This document shows positions 14,584-23,827 of a stretch of DNA of 64,000 bases, in pieces. A model generated the notes under the pieces. The model saw nothing but the letters and a program-made list of their open reading frames with translations. It made no database searches and was not told the DNA's origin. The translations under genes were made by a program, and so were the position numbers. Source of the stretch: Faecalicatena_A orotica (lineage in GTDB: Bacteria > Bacillota > Clostridia > Lachnospirales > Lachnospiraceae); NCBI RefSeq assembly GCF_040545875.1, contig NZ_JBEPMR010000002.1; one strand, given 5' to 3'. The first letter of the stretch is position 1. Each line of letters opens with the position of its first letter.

Positions 14584-14623
14584 TTCGTTTCCTCCCTCAA
14601 AAATCACTAAACCGCTGATCTCT

Positions 14624-16894
14624 TTAAACATTTAATCCTATGATTTTATCATAAAAGTCATTTTTAAGAACCGTTAAGCCTTTATAATTCTGATCGTCTA
14701 CCGCACCATTTCTTTTCAATGCATCAAGTTGATATTGGTATAAAGAAATGCTAAATCCGCCAAGCTTTTTTAATATATTACGTTTATCTACAATATCCGT
14801 TGCAATATTATACTTTTCTAAAAGTTCCGTGCTTTCTCCATAATGAACAATAATATCCATACGCCCTTTATCAATAACATAGAATTCATCTGCAGCGGAA
14901 CGTATAGCTGACCATATTCCAGGTGGCTTCATACCCTGCTTGTCTTTTCGCTTTAGGTAAGCCCCTTGTCCCTGTTTATTGCAAGATAGCAAATCATAAA
15001 CCGAGCCACCATCAATATTATAATCCATTTCACTTTGCTGCGTATAGAAATAATGATTATAATATAAATTTATATCATAAATCTTATCTTCATTAAAAAG
15101 CCGTCTGGTTATTGCTGCTCCTTTTTTGATATCGGGTAATTTACTTAAATTCTCATCTCTTATATTTATCACATATACATTTCCTATTTCAGGTTTACCA
15201 TGACGGTTACATCTGCCTGCCGCCTGAAAAATACTGTCAAGACCAGCTAAATCACGAATGACACAATCAAACGAAATATCAACACCTGCCTCAATAAGCT
15301 GACTGGATATACAAAGAACGGGCATATCTTTTTCTAATCGTTTTGTGATTTTTTCAATTTCATTATTAAGATGGGTGGAACACATATTATTACTCAAATG
15401 AAAAACAGGTATCCCTTTATTATGTAACTCTTTATACAATAATTTAACAGCCTTTTTCGTATTGAGTATGACAAGGGTTGATTTTTGAGCTTTTTTCAAA
15501 ACAAATTCTGCTAATTCGGAATAAGTATACCCGCCTGTCTTTAGTTGGTTTCTAATTTCATATCTTTTAGGAGGCTCCCTATATTTCGTTAGTGACGGAT
15601 GATTGGAAAACCTCAGCTTCCGCAGAGCACTTTCAAATGGCGGCTGAGTAGCAGTGCATAATAAAACAGTGCTTTTACAAATCTTATTTATAAAGTTTAT
15701 GGCAGAATTAAACAAATGAATAACTTTTATGGGTATGCTTTGCGCTTCATCAAAAATCAAAACACTATTTCCCATATTATGAAACTTTCGTAAATCGGAA
15801 CCCTTTGCAGAAAAAATGCTTTCTAAAAATTGAACTTGTGTGGTTATAATTATTGTTGCATCCCAACGGTCAGTGTGCAACTTATAATACTGCTCATTAT
15901 CGGGCAAAAAACCGGAATGATGCTCCAGAACCATATTGTCATCTAAATTCAGGGCATTACGAATTTCTTTTGCCGTTTGGCTTATAATTGACAGGTATGG
16001 AATGACATAGATAATTCTATCTAATTTATGATGCCTTGCATGTTCCAGCGCGAAACGCAAGCTTGCAAAAGTCTTCCCCCCGCCTGTAGCAACTTCAAGT
16101 TTGTATATACCTATATCACGTAAACCCGCAGTTTTACAATCTTCCGAACCCCTTTTTCTTAATATTGACATTTCCGATTGTTCTTTTGCTTGTAATTTTG
16201 AAATTTTCTTTTCAAGATTTGATATCAAAACATCCCATTCCGGCGCTGCAGGTGAATACAGTTCACTATTTTCAACCCCCAAAGCATCTAGTCTGTCAGC
16301 ATCAACAAGGCATGAATAGGCAAGCTTTATAAGCATGGACATATAAAATGGTTTATCGGCCTGCTTGTCTGAATTTATTATATTCATAAATTCATTATTA
16401 AGTAACTCGAAATCTATAGAAAATTCTGCAGGTATCTTAACCTCTGTTTCATTTGTTAAAACATCTTTGAGTACTGTTTCACCATCGGGTGAAATATTGT
16501 CATATAATGAACCATGATGCGACATGATAATGTTTCCCAGCATTTCAGCGATATGCTGAAAAAAATTAGCTTTCGTAAAACAATATTTTGCACCATATAT
16601 GCTATGAGGAACCATTGAAACATCTTCATACATTAATCTTTTTATAAGATATTCCTGCCATTGTGGTGAACCTTTTCCATAATCATGTAAATATCCGGCG
16701 ACCCATAAGATTTCCTCCATGCCAAATCTGCTTCCAAATTTCCGGGCCAACTTTGAAACATTTGACAAATGTGTTTTCAGAAGCTGATTACGACGAGCCA
16801 ATGCCATATTCCACATTTCTGGACCTGATAATTTATGTTTAAACTCTTCCTTATCCTGATTATATAATGCTAATAAATCTATTTGTCCGTTCAT
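14624..16894 (-). CDS. cas3: CRISPR Cas3 helicase-nuclease (HD + DExH)
   Basis: 756 residues. The HD nuclease domain comes first: GYLHDYGKG (His70-Asp71) and a SHHG motif. The helicase follows with Walker A ATGGGKT (about residue 268), DEAQ in IFDEAQSIP (about 384), the TATQPP motif and the C-terminal QAAGRCNRHG motif VI. It unwinds and degrades target DNA recruited by Cascade. AGAGG lies 8 nt before the ATG at 16894. It is first in the operon cas3-cas5-cas8c-cas7, the standard type I-C order. All catalytic motifs look intact, so interference is possible if a crRNA is supplied. Confidence 0.94.
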   Translation of the reverse strand: MNGQIDLLALYNQDKEEFKHKLSGPEMWNMALARRNQLLKTHLSNVSKLARKFGSRFGMEEILWVAGYLHDYGKGSPQWQEYLIKRLMYEDVSMVPHSIYGAKYCFTKANFFQHIAEMLGNIIMSHHGSLYDNISPDGETVLKDVLTNETEVKIPAEFSIDFELLNNEFMNIINSDKQADKPFYMSMLIKLAYSCLVDADRLDALGVENSELYSPAAPEWDVLISNLEKKISKLQAKEQSEMSILRKRGSEDCKTAGLRDIGIYKLEVATGGGKTFASLRFALEHARHHKLDRIIYVIPYLSIISQTAKEIRNALNLDDNMVLEHHSGFLPDNEQYYKLHTDRWDATIIITTQVQFLESIFSAKGSDLRKFHNMGNSVLIFDEAQSIPIKVIHLFNSAINFINKICKSTVLLCTATQPPFESALRKLRFSNHPSLTKYREPPKRYEIRNQLKTGGYTYSELAEFVLKKAQKSTLVILNTKKAVKLLYKELHNKGIPVFHLSNNMCSTHLNNEIEKITKRLEKDMPVLCISSQLIEAGVDISFDCVIRDLAGLDSIFQAAGRCNRHGKPEIGNVYVINIRDENLSKLPDIKKGAAITRRLFNEDKIYDINLYYNHYFYTQQSEMDYNIDGGSVYDLLSCNKQGQGAYLKRKDKQGMKPPGIWSAIRSAADEFYVIDKGRMDIIVHYGESTELLEKYNIATDIVDKRNILKKLGGFSISLYQYQLDALKRNGAVDDQNYKGLTVLKNDFYDKIIGLNV

Positions 16895-17125
16895 TTTATC
16901 AACCTCTTTATATATTGACGCGTAACGAAGGCAGCGCACCTGCCCAGAGAGGCATAACACTTTTTCAAATTGTATGCCAAGAACATTGTACCATACCATT
17001 TTGTTTAATAGGAAATTAATCTATAAAGATGTTTTACGATTTTATATCCGAAAACCGACCCTGCCAACATCTTATATAAAATAAATCCCCCCTAAATCTA
17101 AAGCTACTTGGTCACCTGAAACATA

Positions 17126-17140
17126 TGAAATAAAATTACT
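17126..17140. promoter_or_regulatory. RpiR-type operator candidate (distal)
   Basis: TGAAATAAAATTACT: one half-site (TGAAAT) is perfect against the 15-bp palindrome at 21916-21930; the other is degenerate. Confidence 0.35.
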
Positions 17141-17230
17141 TATCACAGCTTTTTAACCGTGATTTTGCACAAAACGAAGATGGTATATTAGTGCATATTT
17201 ATGTTTATGCATATAACCCATAAAAAAGCA

Positions 17231-17258
17231 TTGACAATATGAAATTTTATTTTATAAT
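17231..17258 (+). promoter_or_regulatory. Sugar operon promoter with overlapping RpiR operator
   Basis: TTGACA (17231-17236), 16-bp spacer, TATAAT (17253-17258). The spacer contains TGAAATTTTATTTTA (17240-17254), one base away from the perfect palindrome TGAAATTTTATTTCA at 21916. Binding there would block RNA polymerase. Confidence 0.75.
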
Positions 17259-17400
17259 GGACTTATACAAAAAGCATAATTAATTGGGGTTAAAGGCCGG
17301 AAAAATTGTCAAATAAAGACAAAATATGCGCCTTTAATAAGAAAATAAAGATTCTGAACTCAAAATGCTGAAAAAAAATTTAATTTAAGGAGGAGAAGTT

Positions 17401-18699
17401 ATGAAAAAGAAAACGGTTATGAAGAAGGTGCTTTCTATTGGCCTGGCAAGTGCTATGGTACTTTCCTTAGCGGCTTGTGGCTCCGAAAAAAAAGAGGACG
17501 AAAAGAAACAGGAAGGTGACAGCAGTGGTGTGACACTTGAATTCCAACAGTGGTGGGGTGTAGAGCTTCCGGATGGTGCGCTGCAGAAGATTTGTGATGA
17601 CTTTACGAAAGATACGGGAATCCAAATTGAACTTTTGAGCAATCCATATGCCGACACGAAGACACAGATTGCAGCCGGTGCAGCGGCAGGCACAATGGCG
17701 GATGTAGTTGGGCTTGATGGTGCGTGGGTATATGATTTTGCAAAACAGGGTTCCATTTCAAATTTAACAGAACTGATGAAAGAAGACGGCTATGATGACT
17801 CGCAGTTGTCAGACCAGATCAAATACGAAGGAAATACATACATGATCCCAGTTGTGAATTTTGCATATCCATTGTATGTAAATATGGATATTCTTGAAAA
17901 AGCAGGGGTTTCTGAGATTCCAGCCACCTGGTCAGAATTTTTGGCGGCACTGGATAAGATTAAAAATAATACAGATGCGGCCGGATTTTCTATTCCATTA
18001 TCCACGGAGGCACCAAATGGCATTCAGAATCAGTTTATGACATGGTTATGGGCTTCAGGCGGTTCAATGCTGAAGGATGGCGCGCCGAACTTAGAAGGTA
18101 ATAAAGACCTTGCCAAGGTGGTTGATTTTGTGAAAGAAATGAAAGATAAAGGCTATATCGCTGATGGGGCAGAGGCTATGAAGGAGCAGGATATGGTAAA
18201 TGAATTTGAAAATGGACGTCTTGCATTCATGGTAGATGGAATTTCACATCTGACACTGATTAAAGAAGAAAGCCCGGATTTGAATTTTGACTATGCAAAG
18301 ATGCCTGTCATGGACGGATACGAAGGCGAGAGTGGAATGGATGTTGCAAACTGGGGAATTGGAATTGCTGAGAATTGTGAGAACAAAAAAGAGGCTATGC
18401 AGTTTGTAGAATATCTTATGAGCCCAGAAGTAAATGCAGAGTTAGCACAGCTTGCAAATGCATTCCCTGGCAATGCGAATGCCAACCCGGATTATTCCCA
18501 GAACGATGAATTATTCAAAAAAGCATTTGAGATTTTCCAGAGTGGATATGCAACAAATGAGTTTACAGGCCTTCCGACATCAGAAGATCTCATGAGAAGT
18601 TTCAATGAGCAGTTAGTGTTATATCTGGATGGAGATACAGCATCTGTAGATGAAATGTTAGGAGCAGCCCAGAAAGCCTGGGAGCCGGCATTTGAATAA
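17401..18699 (+). CDS. Sugar ABC transporter substrate-binding lipoprotein
   Basis: 432 residues. Signal peptide with lipobox LAAC (Cys at about residue 25) and an acidic/lysine linker, then a CUT1-family (SBP type 1) binding protein: GVTLEFQQWWGVELPDGA, and WLWASGGSMLKDG where such proteins carry aromatic sugar contacts. It would capture a mono- or oligosaccharide outside the membrane and deliver it to the two permeases downstream. AGGAGGAG precedes the ATG. No ATPase gene is in the operon, so a shared MsmK-type ATPase encoded elsewhere is likely. The sugar cannot be told from the sequence; the enzymes downstream suggest a ketose or a mannose/lyxose-type aldose. Confidence 0.9.
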   Translation: MKKKTVMKKVLSIGLASAMVLSLAACGSEKKEDEKKQEGDSSGVTLEFQQWWGVELPDGALQKICDDFTKDTGIQIELLSNPYADTKTQIAAGAAAGTMADVVGLDGAWVYDFAKQGSISNLTELMKEDGYDDSQLSDQIKYEGNTYMIPVVNFAYPLYVNMDILEKAGVSEIPATWSEFLAALDKIKNNTDAAGFSIPLSTEAPNGIQNQFMTWLWASGGSMLKDGAPNLEGNKDLAKVVDFVKEMKDKGYIADGAEAMKEQDMVNEFENGRLAFMVDGISHLTLIKEESPDLNFDYAKMPVMDGYEGESGMDVANWGIGIAENCENKKEAMQFVEYLMSPEVNAELAQLANAFPGNANANPDYSQNDELFKKAFEIFQSGYATNEFTGLPTSEDLMRSFNEQLVLYLDGDTASVDEMLGAAQKAWEPAFE

Positions 18700-18785
18700 T
18701 TAGGAAGAATATATTTTCAAAGAAGAACAATACGGGCTGTGCGTACGCGTGCAGCCCGAACAAAAAACGAAGGGAGTGAGATGAA

Positions 18786-19712
18786 TTGGCAAAAGGCGGT
18801 AGGTTCATGAACCAAACAGCAGGGAAAGGCAAGAAGGATATCTTAAAAAGACAGGCTACACCGTATGTATATTTATTACCCACGGTCGTCTTAATGTTTA
18901 TATTGCTGGTGATACCGATTCTTATGGTCATCAGATATTCATTTTATGATAATGTGATTATTAATAAGAATCCGGTATTTGTGGGATTGCAGAACTATAA
19001 GGCAGTATTATCCGATCCGAATTTTCTTGTTGCGATAAGGAATACACTGTTCTTTGTAATTGTCAGTATTATAGCTCATCTTATCATAGGGATGGTGTTT
19101 GCCCTAGTTCTGAATACCAGATATCTTGGAGACAAAACGAAAGGTATTTTCAGAGTGATTTATGCACTGCCGTGGATGTTTACAGCATCAGTCATTGCGA
19201 TTCTGTGGAGAATGATGCTGAATCCCAATGGTGTGATCAATTATCTGATTACATCAATGAATCTTGTGAATGATAATATATCATTTCTGGCTTCCAGGGA
19301 TATCGCTCTGAAAGCGGTTACTCTTATTAATATCTGGTCTGGATATCCGTTTTATATGATTAGTATTTTGGCAGGCCTGCAAGGCATTTCCACAGATTTG
19401 TATGAAGCCTCCGCTTTGGATGGGGCGAACGCAGTCCAGACATATTTCAGGATTACAGTGCCACAGCTAAAGCCAATTCTTATCAGTCTTCTGATGTTGG
19501 ATTTTGTATGGACATTACAACAGTTTGCTTTGATATGGATGACGACTGGTGGTGGACCGGTCAATGCGACAGAGACGATCAGTACTTATATATATAAGCA
19601 GGGATTCACGAAATATCAGTATTCGATGGCATCGACAGGGGCTGTAATTCTTCTTATTGTATGTACAATTATTGGAATCTTCTATGTCAGACAGCAGAGA
19701 TCGGGGGATTAG
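18786..19712 (+). CDS. Sugar ABC transporter permease (first subunit)
   Basis: About 308 residues, with six predicted membrane helices and the cytoplasmic EAA loop (DLYEASALDGANAVQTYFRITVP), split here at ALDGAN, that docks the ATPase. It matches MalF/UgpA-type CUT1 permeases: the ATPYVYLLPTVVLMFILLV entry helix and the PLKPILISLL exit are typical. Two starts are possible: TTG at 18786 after GGGAGTGAG, or ATG at 18807 after a weaker AGGCGG. It is about 85 bp after the binding protein gene and 2 bp before the second permease. Confidence 0.9.
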   Translation: MAKGGRFMNQTAGKGKKDILKRQATPYVYLLPTVVLMFILLVIPILMVIRYSFYDNVIINKNPVFVGLQNYKAVLSDPNFLVAIRNTLFFVIVSIIAHLIIGMVFALVLNTRYLGDKTKGIFRVIYALPWMFTASVIAILWRMMLNPNGVINYLITSMNLVNDNISFLASRDIALKAVTLINIWSGYPFYMISILAGLQGISTDLYEASALDGANAVQTYFRITVPQLKPILISLLMLDFVWTLQQFALIWMTTGGGPVNATETISTYIYKQGFTKYQYSMASTGAVILLIVCTIIGIFYVRQQRSGD

Positions 19713-19714
19713 GT

Positions 19715-20551
19715 ATGATAGGAAAGAAAAAAGTATCGGTTCAGATTTTAATTGTTATTATCTTAATTCTGGGTGTCATATGGGCAGGGTTCCCTATTTT
19801 GTGGATGTTCCTGAACTCCTTTAAGCCTAATGCGGAAATTTTTGCATGGCCTCCGACCTGGATCTCTGAGAATTTCAGCTTTGACGCGTATAAGGCGATA
19901 TTTTCCAATCCGGAGCAGGTAAGGTTCTTTGTAAATAGTTACGTGATTGCAGGGCTGGTTGTAATAGTAACTTTGATCGTAGGAATTATGGCATCGTATG
20001 CCTTCAGCCGTTTTAATTTTCCGGGGAAAGGGCTGATCAATACAATTATCGTAAGTGTACAGGCAGTTCCGCCGATTACGTTATTGATACCTTATATCAG
20101 CCTGATCGTGACTCTCAGATTGTATAACACATACGGGGCGCTGATTCTTACATATTTAGTATTTACGCTTCCGTACTGCATTTTGATGACAACGGGATAT
20201 TTCAATACGCTTCCTAAGGAACTGGATGAGGCTGTTATGATTGACGGAGGTTCCCGCTGGAAAGCATTGTGGAAAATACTTGTTCCTACTGCAATACCGG
20301 GACTGGTTTCAGTTGGAATGTACACCTTTATGCAGGCATGGAATGAATATTTGTTTGCATTAGCCCTGACTAAGACAAATGATATGCGTACAGTGCCGGT
20401 TGGTATCAACCTCTTGATGGGGCAGCATGCATATGAATGGAACCAGATGATGGCTATGAGTGTACTTGGATCGCTGCCGATTCTGGTGCTCTTCCTCTTC
20501 TTCCAGAAATATTTCATTGCAGGCATGACAGCAGGATCCGTAAAGAACTAA
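19715..20551 (+). CDS. Sugar ABC transporter permease (second subunit)
   Basis: 278 residues with six membrane helices. It is a MalG/UgpE-type CUT1 permease with the EAA loop ELDEAVMIDGGSRWKALWKI and the usual end FFQKYFIAGMTAGSVKN. It pairs with the preceding permease to form the channel. The ATG at 19715 directly follows GGGGGATTAGGT and lies 2 bp after the previous stop, so translation is coupled. A longer frame upstream overlaps the first permease and is not needed. Confidence 0.92.
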   Translation: MIGKKKVSVQILIVIILILGVIWAGFPILWMFLNSFKPNAEIFAWPPTWISENFSFDAYKAIFSNPEQVRFFVNSYVIAGLVVIVTLIVGIMASYAFSRFNFPGKGLINTIIVSVQAVPPITLLIPYISLIVTLRLYNTYGALILTYLVFTLPYCILMTTGYFNTLPKELDEAVMIDGGSRWKALWKILVPTAIPGLVSVGMYTFMQAWNEYLFALALTKTNDMRTVPVGINLLMGQHAYEWNQMMAMSVLGSLPILVLFLFFQKYFIAGMTAGSVKN

Positions 20552-20579
20552 TAAGCATTGCCAGAAAAGAGGTGAGAAT

Positions 20580-21896
20580 GTGGAAATAGAACAGAAATAT
20601 GAACATGCTTTTGAAGAACTGGGGGAAATTGTACAGACACGGGTGGAGAAAAAACGCTACACGGCAATGGGATATACGAGCAACTTAGATCTTCTGTGTG
20701 ATTTCCGGGCAGAGCTTTTGAATCAGATGCTTGAAGAATACCTTCCGGACGGGAGGCTGGCGGAGATGGGGATCGTAGACAGTATACATACGATGGAAGA
20801 ACTGTTATCGACGATTGTATACTATTGTTCACGGGGAATAGGTGGTGAAGCGGATATTGAAGATACGAGGCTCGTAGAAGAGTGCTTTCCATTTCAATAC
20901 GGGATGGGAGGAACTGCGGTTCAGGCAGCGCTTGCTCTGGCGGAAATCGGATGTCCGTCTCTGGTGCATTTGACAGACGATTCAAAAGAGGTGTGTGATT
21001 TACTAAAAACGCCATCTGTCTATACAGTTTCTCAGGAAGGGCAGCTGGTGCATGCGGACAAATTGTCCCAGACCCAGAGTCAGGAAGTTCATTGCATCAT
21101 CCAGTTTAAAAAAGGAGATATGATCAGGCTGGGGAGTCAGGAGGTGACCATCCCCTGTTCCAACCGTCTGATTATTACTAAGATTACCGTAAATGAATTT
21201 GTACCATTTTCAATACCATATTTTGAGTGGATAGAGAAGAATGCAGAAAATGTAAGCAGTAATGTATTGTCAAGCTTTAATGCGCTTTTAGATCCGGAGG
21301 TTTTAAAGGCACGTCTTGATTTTGTGAAACAGCATGTGGAAAAATACCGCAGGAATAATCCGGAAGGAATCGTTTTCTTTGAAGATGCCCACTACCATAA
21401 TAGTGAGGTGAAAAGGCTGTGTCTGGAAACCGTCTATTCGTGTGTAGACATTGTAAGCCTGAATGAGGACGAATTGAAATATACACTGAAAGAAATGTAT
21501 GATTTTGATGTAGATACTGAGAATATTATTTCCTGTGTACAAGGCGCAAAATTTATTCGTAAAAAGTTTGGGATACATAAGGGGGTCATTGTTCATACGA
21601 AAGATTATTCCATGTATGTAGGGGATACGCTGAAAGCAGATATAGAAAAAGGCCTGATGTATGGAAATATGCTGGCAACAGCAAAGGCACAGAATGGCTG
21701 GTATGGGACAAAAGAGCAGGTCAAAGAGGTGCTGGGATTTGAATTAAGCCCGAAAGGGGCAGAGAACTATCAGAAAATTAAAGAGAGTGAATATCAAAAA
21801 GAAGTCATACTGGTTCCTTCCAAATATATAGATAAGCCCAGATATACGATTGGATTGGGGGATTCCTTTGTGGGGGGAGTGCAGATGTGCTTCTGA
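20580..21896 (+). CDS. ADP-dependent phosphofructokinase/glucokinase family kinase
   Basis: 438 residues, ribokinase fold. The family features are the N-terminal AMGYTSNLDLLCDF, a GGTA segment (YGMGGTAVQAALALAE), the NxxE motif in SLNEDE and the C-terminal GLGDSFVGG with the catalytic Asp. This is the ADP-PFK/GK (pfam04587-like) pattern, not the ATP-dependent PfkB one. It likely phosphorylates a fructose- or tagatose-type phosphate before the aldolase encoded next. The start is GTG at 20580 after AGAGGTGAG; an ATG two bases earlier gives only a 3-codon frame. Substrate and ADP use are inferred. Confidence 0.75.
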   Translation: MEIEQKYEHAFEELGEIVQTRVEKKRYTAMGYTSNLDLLCDFRAELLNQMLEEYLPDGRLAEMGIVDSIHTMEELLSTIVYYCSRGIGGEADIEDTRLVEECFPFQYGMGGTAVQAALALAEIGCPSLVHLTDDSKEVCDLLKTPSVYTVSQEGQLVHADKLSQTQSQEVHCIIQFKKGDMIRLGSQEVTIPCSNRLIITKITVNEFVPFSIPYFEWIEKNAENVSSNVLSSFNALLDPEVLKARLDFVKQHVEKYRRNNPEGIVFFEDAHYHNSEVKRLCLETVYSCVDIVSLNEDELKYTLKEMYDFDVDTENIISCVQGAKFIRKKFGIHKGVIVHTKDYSMYVGDTLKADIEKGLMYGNMLATAKAQNGWYGTKEQVKEVLGFELSPKGAENYQKIKESEYQKEVILVPSKYIDKPRYTIGLGDSFVGGVQMCF

Positions 21897-21915
21897 GTAA
21901 AATTAAATATGTGAA

Positions 21916-21967
21916 TGAAATTTTATTTCATACAATGATTGACATTATTCAATGTCTGAACTAAAAT
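21916..21967 (+). promoter_or_regulatory. Internal promoter with perfect RpiR-type palindrome
   Basis: TGAAATTTTATTTCA (21916-21930) is a perfect 15-bp inverted repeat just upstream of a -35 TTGACA (21939-21944). A 17-bp spacer and TAAAAT (21962-21967) follow. It should drive the aldolase and rpiR genes. Confidence 0.7.
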
Positions 21968-21994
21968 AATAGAAGATATGCGGAGGAAATAGCT

Positions 21995-22858
21995 ATGTTA
22001 ATGAACATGAAAGAAATCTTATCTGTTGCAAAGGAAAATAAATTTGCGATTCCTGCATTCAATATTTCCGATTATTCAATGTTTCTTGGGATAATGGATA
22101 TTTGTGAAGAGACAGATTCTCCAGTAATTATCGAGATCCATCCGGATGAGTTGAGTTTTACAGGGCCGGAAATGGTAACAGCTATCAGGGAAAGGGCGTA
22201 TAAATCACCGGTCCCGGTATGTATTCATCTGGATCACTGTGGTGATTTCGGGAAAATCATTTATGCGATTCAGGCAGGATTTACATCTGTTATGTTTGAC
22301 GGAGCGGAGCTTTCATTTGAAGACAATATCGAGAATACTAAGAAAGTAGTGGAAGCTGCTCACCCGGCGAATGTATCTGTTGAAGCAGAGCTCGGAACGA
22401 TTGGATCTACGGACCCGGCTGATTTTGAAGGGGGAACAGCTAAGATTATCTACACAGATCCGGAGGATGCTGCTAAGTTTGTTGCTGCAACGGGCGTGGA
22501 TACACTTGCTATAGCAATCGGAACGTGTCATGGCCTGTATCCGGCAGGAATGAATCCAGAACTTAAGCTTGATATCTTAAAAGAAATCGAAGCAAAGGTG
22601 GATATACCGCTGGTACTTCATGGTGGTTCGAATAACCCGGATAAAGAGATTGGGGAAGCTGTGACATTGGGCATTAATAAGATTAATATTTCATCTGATA
22701 TCAAAGTTGCATATTTCCAGAAAATGAGAGAAGTACTGAAAGATGAGAGCTTAAGAGAACCTAATGTAATCGAGCCGGTTTGTATGGAAGCTATGAAAGC
22801 GTGTGCAAAACAAAAACTAGAATTATTTCAGACGATAGGAAAGGCCTCATTATATTAA
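21995..22858 (+). CDS. Class II ketose-bisphosphate aldolase
   Basis: 287 residues, FbaA/GatY/KbaY family, a zinc-dependent (beta/alpha)8 enzyme that splits fructose-, tagatose- or sorbose-type bisphosphates into two triose phosphates. Visible: AIPAFNISDY at the N-terminus, the catalytic/zinc stretch IHLDHCGDF, VEAELGTIGS, CHGLYPAG and the zinc/phosphate-binding LHGGSN followed by KINISSDIK. GGAGG precedes the ATG. It follows the kinase gene across an internal promoter. Which bisphosphate it uses cannot be fixed from sequence. Confidence 0.9.
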   Translation: MLMNMKEILSVAKENKFAIPAFNISDYSMFLGIMDICEETDSPVIIEIHPDELSFTGPEMVTAIRERAYKSPVPVCIHLDHCGDFGKIIYAIQAGFTSVMFDGAELSFEDNIENTKKVVEAAHPANVSVEAELGTIGSTDPADFEGGTAKIIYTDPEDAAKFVAATGVDTLAIAIGTCHGLYPAGMNPELKLDILKEIEAKVDIPLVLHGGSNNPDKEIGEAVTLGINKINISSDIKVAYFQKMREVLKDESLREPNVIEPVCMEAMKACAKQKLELFQTIGKASLY

Positions 22859-22887
22859 GGGGATACTTAATATAGGAGAAAGAGAAA

Positions 22888-23733
22888 GTGGACAATACGA
22901 TATTTGAAAAAGAAGCATTAGAAGTGATTAAGGAAAATTATGATTCTATATTTTCAGCAGAAAAGAAGGTTGCAGACTTTGTGCTGCAGAATCCTCAGAA
23001 GGCGGTAGACTCTAATGTTTCAGAGCTGGCAAAGCAAAGTGGTGTGAGTGATGCGACTGTTGTCAGAATGTGCCATCACATAGGGTATACAGGATATTAC
23101 CAGTTCAGGATAGCCCTGAGCCGGGAATTAGGAAGAAAGCAGTATGCAACATCATCGCGTTTGCAGAATAAGGATGAGGTGGGAAAGGTATTCCACGATT
23201 ATGCAGAAGCAATGATAGCAATAGGTGAAAGAATCGACGTGGATGTTATGTGGAAGTGCGTTAACCTATTGAAGACATGCAGGCAGGCACACCTTATGGC
23301 AGTAGGAAATACATGTCCGCTGACTCAGTATATGGGATTTCGTTTGGGAAGGCTTGGAATTAAGAGTACATATAATGTGGCAGCAGAATATTTTTTGAAT
23401 CATGTGAATCTGGCTGATCCGGATGATATTCTGATAGCTATTTCACAGTCGGGAACATCCAGACAGGTCGTACAGGGTATGGAACTGGGTAAGGAAAAGG
23501 GACTTAAAATTATTGCAATCACCGCATTTGCACAATCACCGGTGGCTGCGCTGGCAGACTATGTGCTGCTTTCTGCCGGCAAGGAAGAGCCTTTTAATTA
23601 CTATAAAGGATATGCACATCTGAATGAAACGGCAGTGATTGATGCACTCTTGAATTTTGTTATGAATGAAGAGCTGATTAAAAATAAACAGGCTGATAAG
23701 CCGGAGATTATTTTGTCAGAATATAAGATGTAA
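22888..23733 (+). CDS. MurR/RpiR-family sugar-phosphate regulator
   Basis: 281 residues. N-terminal RpiR HTH (KKVADFVLQNPQ.., VSELAKQSGVSDATVVRMC, then GYTGYYQFRIAL) and a C-terminal SIS domain (HLMAVGNTCPLTQ, ISQSGTSRQVVQG) for binding a phosphosugar. It probably controls this operon through the TGAAATTTTATTTCA palindromes at 17240 and 21916, releasing DNA when the sugar phosphate accumulates. GTG start after AGGAGAAAGAG. It sits inside the operon it is thought to regulate. Confidence 0.9.
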   Translation: MDNTIFEKEALEVIKENYDSIFSAEKKVADFVLQNPQKAVDSNVSELAKQSGVSDATVVRMCHHIGYTGYYQFRIALSRELGRKQYATSSRLQNKDEVGKVFHDYAEAMIAIGERIDVDVMWKCVNLLKTCRQAHLMAVGNTCPLTQYMGFRLGRLGIKSTYNVAAEYFLNHVNLADPDDILIAISQSGTSRQVVQGMELGKEKGLKIIAITAFAQSPVAALADYVLLSAGKEEPFNYYKGYAHLNETAVIDALLNFVMNEELIKNKQADKPEIILSEYKM

Positions 23734-23748
23734 TTCTGACTCTTGCTG

Positions 23749-23806
23749 GAACAGCGGTTTTACCTTTCGTGTCGATGTGCATGACTGGTGTACCGCTGTT
23801 CTTTTC
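23749..23806 (+). terminator. Hairpin terminator after rpiR
   Basis: GAACAGCGGT (23749-23758) pairs with ACCGCTGTTC (23792-23801), followed by TTTTC. The loop is long (33 nt), so readthrough into the isomerase gene is possible. Confidence 0.6.
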
Positions 23807-23827
23807 TAAGATTAAGGAGGAAAAAGA

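Larger units (their letters stand above)
16895..17400. promoter_or_regulatory. cas3 / sugar operon divergent region
   Basis: About 500 bp without a gene. I looked for CRISPR repeats here and found none. The left half should hold the cas3 promoter, which I cannot place with confidence. The right half holds two RpiR-type operator candidates (17126-17140, 17240-17254) and the sugar operon promoter. The upstream mRNA leader (17265-17390) is A-rich and unstructured to the eye. Confidence 0.5.

Noticed and set aside
16895..17400. CRISPR array or leader upstream of cas3
   Set aside because: No direct repeats of 30-37 nt with spacers were found by eye here or downstream of cas7.
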